From the NCBI GenBank assembly GCA_905480595.1, contig CAJQQY010000213.1, positions 1 through 46,410 on the forward strand: a stretch of DNA of 46,410 nucleotides, given 5' to 3'. Source of the stretch: an uncultured Saprospiraceae bacterium. Its GTDB lineage: Bacteria; Bacteroidota; Bacteroidia; Chitinophagales; Saprospiraceae. The notes beneath the pieces are model-generated. The model ran no database searches and was not told the origin of the DNA. It saw only the letters and a list, made by a program, of their open reading frames with translations. Shown here piece by piece: positions 42,421 to 46,410 of this stretch. A program made the translations under genes and the position numbers. Positions within the stretch are counted from its first letter, which is position 1, and each line of letters begins with the position of its first letter.

Positions 42421-43215
42421 TTATTCCTCTTCGTCATCATTATTTACATCAGGTAATTTATTGTATTCCTCTTCATCGTATGGAGTCAACCAAAAATTAT
42501 TCATTCCGAGTCCGTTGACAATTTTGACTGTTTGTAAATTTAATAATTCGAGTAAGGCTAGAAAAGTAATGATGGCATGCATTCGATTTTTACAACCTCC
42601 AAACAAACTTTCAAAACTAGTCTGTTCTCCTTTTTTCAAATTCTTTAGGATAAAAATCTGCTGACCTTGAATCGAGTGACTGAAGTTATAAACTTGATGG
42701 ACGACCTTCTTTTTTCGATCTTCCATTCTATTCAACACTCGCTGGAAGGTTTTCATCAAACGATATAAAGACAATTGTTCCAACTCAATATCTACCAAAG
42801 CAACATTTGCCAATGATTTTAATTCTCTTTCAACATTTCCACGATCAAATTTTACAGAGCGTTCTTCCTCCATAAATCGCATTTCTTCGAGTACACTCTT
42901 ATATCGTTTGTACTCCATAAGTCGGGCAACTAATTCGTCCCGTGGATCAATTTCATTTCCTTCTTCATCAATCTCTTTTCGAGGAATTAGCATCTTTGCT
43001 TTGATGCGCATCAAGGTTGCTGCAACTAAAATAAACTCACTTGCTAAATCAATATTCAATGCTTCCATCGCTTTGATGTACTCCAAAAAATCTTTGGTTA
43101 CAGTCGAAATGGGAATATCATTGATGTCCAATTCGTCACGTTCAATAAAGAAAAGGAGTAGGTCGAATGGACCAACAAATTGAGGAAGATTAATAGTATA
43201 TGATGTTGCAGTCAT
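42421..43215 (-). CDS. scpA: Segregation and condensation protein A
   Basis: 264 residues, cytoplasmic kleisin. ScpA bridges the heads of the SMC dimer and works with ScpB in chromosome compaction and segregation. The N-terminal signature PQFVGPFDLLLFFIERDELDINDIPIS and FLEYIKAMEALNIDLASEFILVAATLMRIKAKMLIP is unmistakable; the C-terminal winged-helix end (RMHAIITFLALLELLNLQTVKI) is also there. The last residues are acidic (NNDDEEE). ScpB is not in the window. A TATCTTTG promoter box lies 28 bp upstream. Confidence 0.96.
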   Translation of the reverse strand: MTATSYTINLPQFVGPFDLLLFFIERDELDINDIPISTVTKDFLEYIKAMEALNIDLASEFILVAATLMRIKAKMLIPRKEIDEEGNEIDPRDELVARLMEYKRYKSVLEEMRFMEEERSVKFDRGNVERELKSLANVALVDIELEQLSLYRLMKTFQRVLNRMEDRKKKVVHQVYNFSHSIQGQQIFILKNLKKGEQTSFESLFGGCKNRMHAIITFLALLELLNLQTVKIVNGLGMNNFWLTPYDEEEYNKLPDVNNDDEEE

Positions 43216-43243
43216 GTTGCAGATTTATCTTTTTTTAGAAGTG

Positions 43244-43251
43244 CAAAGATA
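43244..43251 (-). promoter_or_regulatory. Promoter box of scpA
   Basis: Leftward TATCTTTG fits TAnnTTTG, 28 bp ahead of the scpA ATG. The -33 side is T/A-rich but without a clear TTTG. Confidence 0.5.
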
Positions 43252-43359
43252 CGATTAAGAAGGGGAGGGAATAGTTAAAATTGCTTCTTTTTACTAAGAA
43301 AAAATAAAAATAAATGTGGATAAACTGTTGAAAAGTCCAATTGGTTTTAGAGTTTTTCC

Positions 43360-43367
43360 TAGTTTTG
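43360..43367 (+). promoter_or_regulatory. Promoter box of the RsmI-type gene
   Basis: TAGTTTTG fits TAnnTTTG, with TTG 16 nt upstream (43341-43343). It lies 22 bp before the TTG start, which supports that start. Confidence 0.55.
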
Positions 43368-43389
43368 TAAAAAATAAAAATTAGTCATT

Positions 43390-44097
43390 TTGTCAAAAGG
43401 AAAACTCTACTTAGTTCCCACTCCGCTGGGCGAAAATGCGGTTCACACGATTCCTCCTTATGTTATTGAAAAACTCCATGAGTTGGATTTTTTCATTGCC
43501 GAAAGAGCAAAGACTGCTCGTGCATTTATCAAAACGACTAAGCCCCAAAAAGCTTTTGCTGACCTTTCTTTTTTTGAATTAAATAAAAGAACTACGCCAG
43601 AGGAAATTGCTACTTTTTTGCAGCCGGCAGAAAATGGAAAAGACATGGGATTACTCTCTGAGGCAGGTTGTCCTGGTGTGGCAGATCCTGGTGCAGAAAT
43701 TGTAAAAATGGCGCATGAAAAAGGAATAGAAGTAATTCCTTTTGTTGGACCATCTTCGATTTTATTAGCATTAATGGCTTCCGGAATGAATGGGCAAGGG
43801 TTTAGTTTTCAAGGATATTTATCTGCGAAAAAACCTGAACTGGCAAAGGATTTAACTCGTTTAGAACAACTTTCCAGAAAGCACCGACAGACTCAGATTT
43901 TTATCGAAACACCTTATCGGAATATGGGAATGTTGGAAGAAGCGTTTAGAGTTTTATCTGCCGAAACTCGACTTTGTGTGGCTGCAGATATCTCTCTAGA
44001 AACAGAATTTATTTTGACCAAAAAAATAAAAGATTGGCGTAAAACGAAATTACCAAACTTGCATAAACGGCCTGCTATCTTTTTAATTCAAGGCTAG
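43390..44097 (+). CDS. SAM-dependent methyltransferase, RsmI-type
   Basis: 235 residues, with TTG as start (no ATG in frame nearby). The tetrapyrrole-methylase fold of RsmI is clear: KLYLVPTPLGENAV at the start, DFFIAERAKTARAFI, LLSEAGCPGVADPGAEIV (SAM site; in true RsmI usually SDAGTPGISDPG), VIPFVGPSSILLALMASG and IFIETPYRN. RsmI methylates the 2'-OH of C1402 in 16S rRNA. With its altered motif and shorter chain this fits the Bacteroidota paralogue of RsmI, so the rRNA target is not certain. A short terminator follows immediately. Confidence 0.87.
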   Translation: MSKGKLYLVPTPLGENAVHTIPPYVIEKLHELDFFIAERAKTARAFIKTTKPQKAFADLSFFELNKRTTPEEIATFLQPAENGKDMGLLSEAGCPGVADPGAEIVKMAHEKGIEVIPFVGPSSILLALMASGMNGQGFSFQGYLSAKKPELAKDLTRLEQLSRKHRQTQIFIETPYRNMGMLEEAFRVLSAETRLCVAADISLETEFILTKKIKDWRKTKLPNLHKRPAIFLIQG

Positions 44098-44121
44098 GTT
44101 GTCTAATTTTTGACAACTTTT
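44098..44121 (+). terminator. Terminator after the RsmI-type gene
   Basis: gttgtc (44098-44103) pairs with gacaac (44112-44117), directly after the stop, followed by tttt. A short stem, so of moderate strength. Confidence 0.5.
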
Positions 44122-44175
44122 CCTTTTAACATTCTACTTTTGAATAACACACCACGGTTTTTTCACGTTTTAGAT

Positions 44176-44183
44176 TAACTTTG
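44176..44183 (+). promoter_or_regulatory. Promoter box of the DUF6089 gene
   Basis: TAACTTTG fits TAnnTTTG, with a T-rich -33 region about 20 nt upstream. It implies a leader of about 105 nt. Confidence 0.55.
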
Positions 44184-44296
44184 CGGAAAATTTGAATGTC
44201 TTTACATAAAGGCATTGTAATTGCAAATATGTTTTTATAAAAGAAATTCCCAAATCTTTGGGGAAATTCCAGGAACGATCTTAAAATTCTATTAAC

Positions 44297-45109
44297 GTGA
44301 AAAAATTATTATTTACACTCACCCTCACTATTTGTGTCTTTTTGGCCAATGCTCAACAAGGTTGGGAACTAGGAGGATGGATTGGAGCATCTCATTATTT
44401 TGGAGATTTGAATACTGAATTTAGAGTAGATAAACCAGGTTTAGCAGCAGGTGTAGTGGCGAGATACAATTTCAATACTCGGATTTGTTTAAAAATGTCG
44501 GCTAATTATGGCCAAGTTGCAGCTGACGATGCGAATTCAAAAAATACATTTGAACTAGAACGAAACTTGAATTTTCAATCGAGAATTTTTGATGGAGCAA
44601 TGCAATTTGAGTTTAATTTTTTACCCTATGTTCACGGAAGTAAGGATGAAAATTTCACACCTTACCTTTTCGCAGGATTCAATGTTTTTAATTTTAATCC
44701 ACAAACTGAATATAATGGTGAGATGGTAGATTTGAGACCATTGGGAACGGAAGGACAATTCCGAGGAGAAGAGTATTATTCAACTCAAGGCGGTTTGGTT
44801 TATGGATTCGGATTGAAATATGACATTAATTATGAGTGGAGTATCAATGTTGAGTTTTCTGCTCGACGATTATTTACAGATTATTTGGATGATGTAAGTG
44901 GGGTTTATACAGATACTGGTGATTTGGAAGCATTGCGTGGAGAGGTGGCTGTAGCACTTGCAGACCGATCAATTACTGAAGTGAAAATTGGACAGGAAGG
45001 AAGGCAACGTGGAAATAGTAAAGCAAATGATTCTTATGTTTTCTTTGGAGCTGGAATCGTATATTATTTTGGAAGTCTTCGATGTCCAACTGTTTCTTCC
45101 AAAAGATAA
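44297..45109 (+). CDS. DUF6089 outer-membrane beta-barrel protein
   Basis: 270 residues with a GTG start at 44297 (the first residues KKLLFTLTLTICVFLANAQ form a signal peptide, so this start fits). The mature part begins WELGGWIGASHYFGDLN, typical of DUF6089, followed by alternating aromatic strands (AGVVARYNFNTRICLKMSANYG, MQFEFNFLPYVHG, FTPYLFAGFNVFNFNP, VYGFGLKYDINYEWSINVEFSARRLF) and ends with FFGAGIVYYFG. It is probably an 8-10 stranded outer-membrane barrel of unknown function. In relatives it often precedes uppS and bamA; here a strong terminator and a surface protein come next. Confidence 0.9.
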   Translation: MKKLLFTLTLTICVFLANAQQGWELGGWIGASHYFGDLNTEFRVDKPGLAAGVVARYNFNTRICLKMSANYGQVAADDANSKNTFELERNLNFQSRIFDGAMQFEFNFLPYVHGSKDENFTPYLFAGFNVFNFNPQTEYNGEMVDLRPLGTEGQFRGEEYYSTQGGLVYGFGLKYDINYEWSINVEFSARRLFTDYLDDVSGVYTDTGDLEALRGEVAVALADRSITEVKIGQEGRQRGNSKANDSYVFFGAGIVYYFGSLRCPTVSSKR

Positions 45110-45130
45110 ATTGAACTGAAGTTTTTATGA

Positions 45131-45179
45131 AATAAAGAAAACCGCAATAAGTGAATTACTTATTGCGGTTTTCTTTATT
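45131..45179. terminator. Bidirectional terminator after the DUF6089 gene
   Basis: A long perfect stem around aaagaaaaccgcaataagt (to 45152) and its complement (from 45158), with a 5-nt loop. It serves both converging genes. Confidence 0.9.
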
Positions 45180-45195
45180 TAAAACAATTAGAAAT

Positions 45196-46410
45196 TTAGT
45201 TATTAATTGATCGTGAAATATGCCGATTAGTTCTGATGGTTGTACATGAAGTATTACATTCAGGAGAGGCACTAGGATCTTGCCAATTAGAACTTGGTGG
45301 ATTAGAATAAGTAATAGAAGTTACTAATCCATTCCCATCAACTACTGGTACTCCATTCCCAGCTATTCCATCACTATCTGGATCACTAATGTTTTCTTCA
45401 TCTGAGTCATTACAAGTATCATTATCTGAATCTAATTCATAAGCATCATAGTTTCCATCCGAATCCGAATCTGAAATGGTATAATCAATTATTCCATTAT
45501 CTAGGCTCGTTTCAATATCGTCGAGAAATCCATTAGTACCTACATCTCCTGTTATTCTACCATCTGTGGTTGACTCACCATGACCTGCTTCGACCGCATC
45601 CCAAATTCCATCATTATCAGAATCTAAATCTAGGTAATCATCAATTCCATCTCCATCTGTATCATATGCTATGCACTCTTCGACTGTAAAAGAAAAAGTT
45701 CCAGCATTGTCTCCATAGTTAGAGTCGGTAAAAACTACGTAGAAAGTTCCTGATACATTAGCAGTAAACCTAATACCATTGTTTTCTGAAAATAGCCTTG
45801 GAATTATCTGATCAATTCCCACATCATATTGACCATTAAGGTTTACATCTATCATCCCTACAAATGTTAACAAATAATCATATTCCGTTCCCGTAAGATT
45901 AGCAAATCCAATTGAGAGAGGTGATCGGAGTAATGATTCTAAAGAATTATCAACGTAATAATACCCATAGCCTTCCATGTCAGCAAATCTATCACCTGCA
46001 AATTGAATGACCGATACCTCTTGACCATCATTTGGACCTCCGGAGACTAAATTAGTACCCAGACTACTTCCACTTGGCAATAAGGTATAAACCGAACCAG
46101 CATTTATTGTTGCTGTCGTTGATTGCCAAGCTTCGGTACTGGAGTCGAATGTTGCAGAAGTACTAGATCCGGTGGAACAAAAGAGCTCATCAAAATCTGT
46201 GATACCATCATTATCGTCATCTATATCGTCTATGTCAGGGATTAAGTCTCCATCAGTATCCGTACATTCAGCAATTTGTAAAGAAGCATCTTGCCACAAA
46301 TCATTTACAGGATCTACGTATGTAATAGAAGTAACTAATCCATTCAAATCTACAGATGGAGCACCCGTGCCTGCTATTCCATCTCTATCAGAATCATTTA
46401 TCTCTTCTTC
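45196..46410 (-). CDS. C-terminal part of a large surface protein with calcium-binding repeats (runs off the window)
   Basis: The frame is open from the window edge at 46410 to the stop at 45196: 404 residues, of which the real start is outside. It contains many DxDxDG repeats of thrombospondin-3 type (DTDGDLIPDIDDIDDDNDG, SDSDSDGNYDAYELDSDND), which bind calcium and stiffen long extracellular proteins. A longer unit recurs twice: DSDxDGIAGxGxPxVD followed by NGLVTSITYxxP and WQD, about 280 residues apart. Between them is a beta-rich domain with GTFYVVFTDSNYGDNAGTFSFTVEE. The end CNTSCTTIRTNRHISRSINN is short and not a classical T9SS type A domain. No gene partner is visible. Confidence 0.8.
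   Translation of the reverse strand, partial: EEEINDSDRDGIAGTGAPSVDLNGLVTSITYVDPVNDLWQDASLQIAECTDTDGDLIPDIDDIDDDNDGITDFDELFCSTGSSTSATFDSSTEAWQSTTATINAGSVYTLLPSGSSLGTNLVSGGPNDGQEVSVIQFAGDRFADMEGYGYYYVDNSLESLLRSPLSIGFANLTGTEYDYLLTFVGMIDVNLNGQYDVGIDQIIPRLFSENNGIRFTANVSGTFYVVFTDSNYGDNAGTFSFTVEECIAYDTDGDGIDDYLDLDSDNDGIWDAVEAGHGESTTDGRITGDVGTNGFLDDIETSLDNGIIDYTISDSDSDGNYDAYELDSDNDTCNDSDEENISDPDSDGIAGNGVPVVDGNGLVTSITYSNPPSSNWQDPSASPECNTSCTTIRTNRHISRSINN

Overview
The window reads as chromosomal DNA of a Bacteroidota bacterium, most likely of the Saprospiria/Chitinophagia side. The signs are AT-rich DNA, type IX secretion (T9SS) C-terminal sorting domains, Bacteroidota-specific families (DUF4290, DUF4270, DUF6089, the short glycogen-synthase-like GT5 protein, a carB without its allosteric domain), SusD/RagB-style lipoprotein signals, and repeated TAnnTTTG promoter boxes of the Bacteroidota primary sigma factor. 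No tRNA, rRNA, insertion sequence, prophage or CRISPR array was found.

Layout. 1-3.0 kb: 5' part of recJ (leftward), a TlpA-like thioredoxin and a TonB-domain protein. 3.0-3.4 kb: a leftward structured RNA candidate that looks like 6S RNA, with its own promoter box and terminator. 3.8-16 kb is a housekeeping block: thiL, then leftward GT5 protein - DUF4270 lipoprotein - glmS - DUF4290, rightward panC-panD, then leftward amn, a lipoprotein and carB. glmS is interrupted by an in-frame TAA between its glutaminase and isomerase halves. carB has a promoter-like box followed by a terminator-like hairpin in its leader.

16-24.9 kb is accessory and eroded. It holds a small basic peptide with a double-glycine-type leader, a decayed signal-peptide ORF, a large CotH/PKD/lamin-tail T9SS protein, a calcium-repeat remnant, and a tandem array of four related cassettes. 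One cassette has an intact secreted-protein gene, one a frameshifted and truncated copy, and two have no ORF but keep promoter and terminator. All four share an upstream element, and an AraC-family regulator sits divergently at the end. After an Omp28-like lipoprotein comes a non-coding stretch that still shows fragments of a non-ribosomal peptide synthetase adenylation domain.

24.9-29.7 kb is a two-gene unit: a secreted papain-like (C1) protease with a DUF4384-like tail, and a 1098-residue secreted WD40 plus caspase-like (C14) protease. The two proteins share an unusual R(N/G)LVVED motif, and this is the best candidate for an undescribed system. 29.8-42.3 kb holds three members of a gene set I recall as usually contiguous (DUF5691, MoxR-type AAA ATPase, DUF5682), here pulled apart by a T9SS protein and by a molybdenum hydroxylase operon (AraC regulator, di-haem cytochrome, IorA, IorB) with a Rossmann protein and a small unknown. 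The window ends with scpA, an RsmI-type methyltransferase, a DUF6089 outer-membrane protein and the C-terminal part of a surface protein rich in DxDxDG repeats.

Domain names come from recognising sequence motifs by eye; no database search was run.
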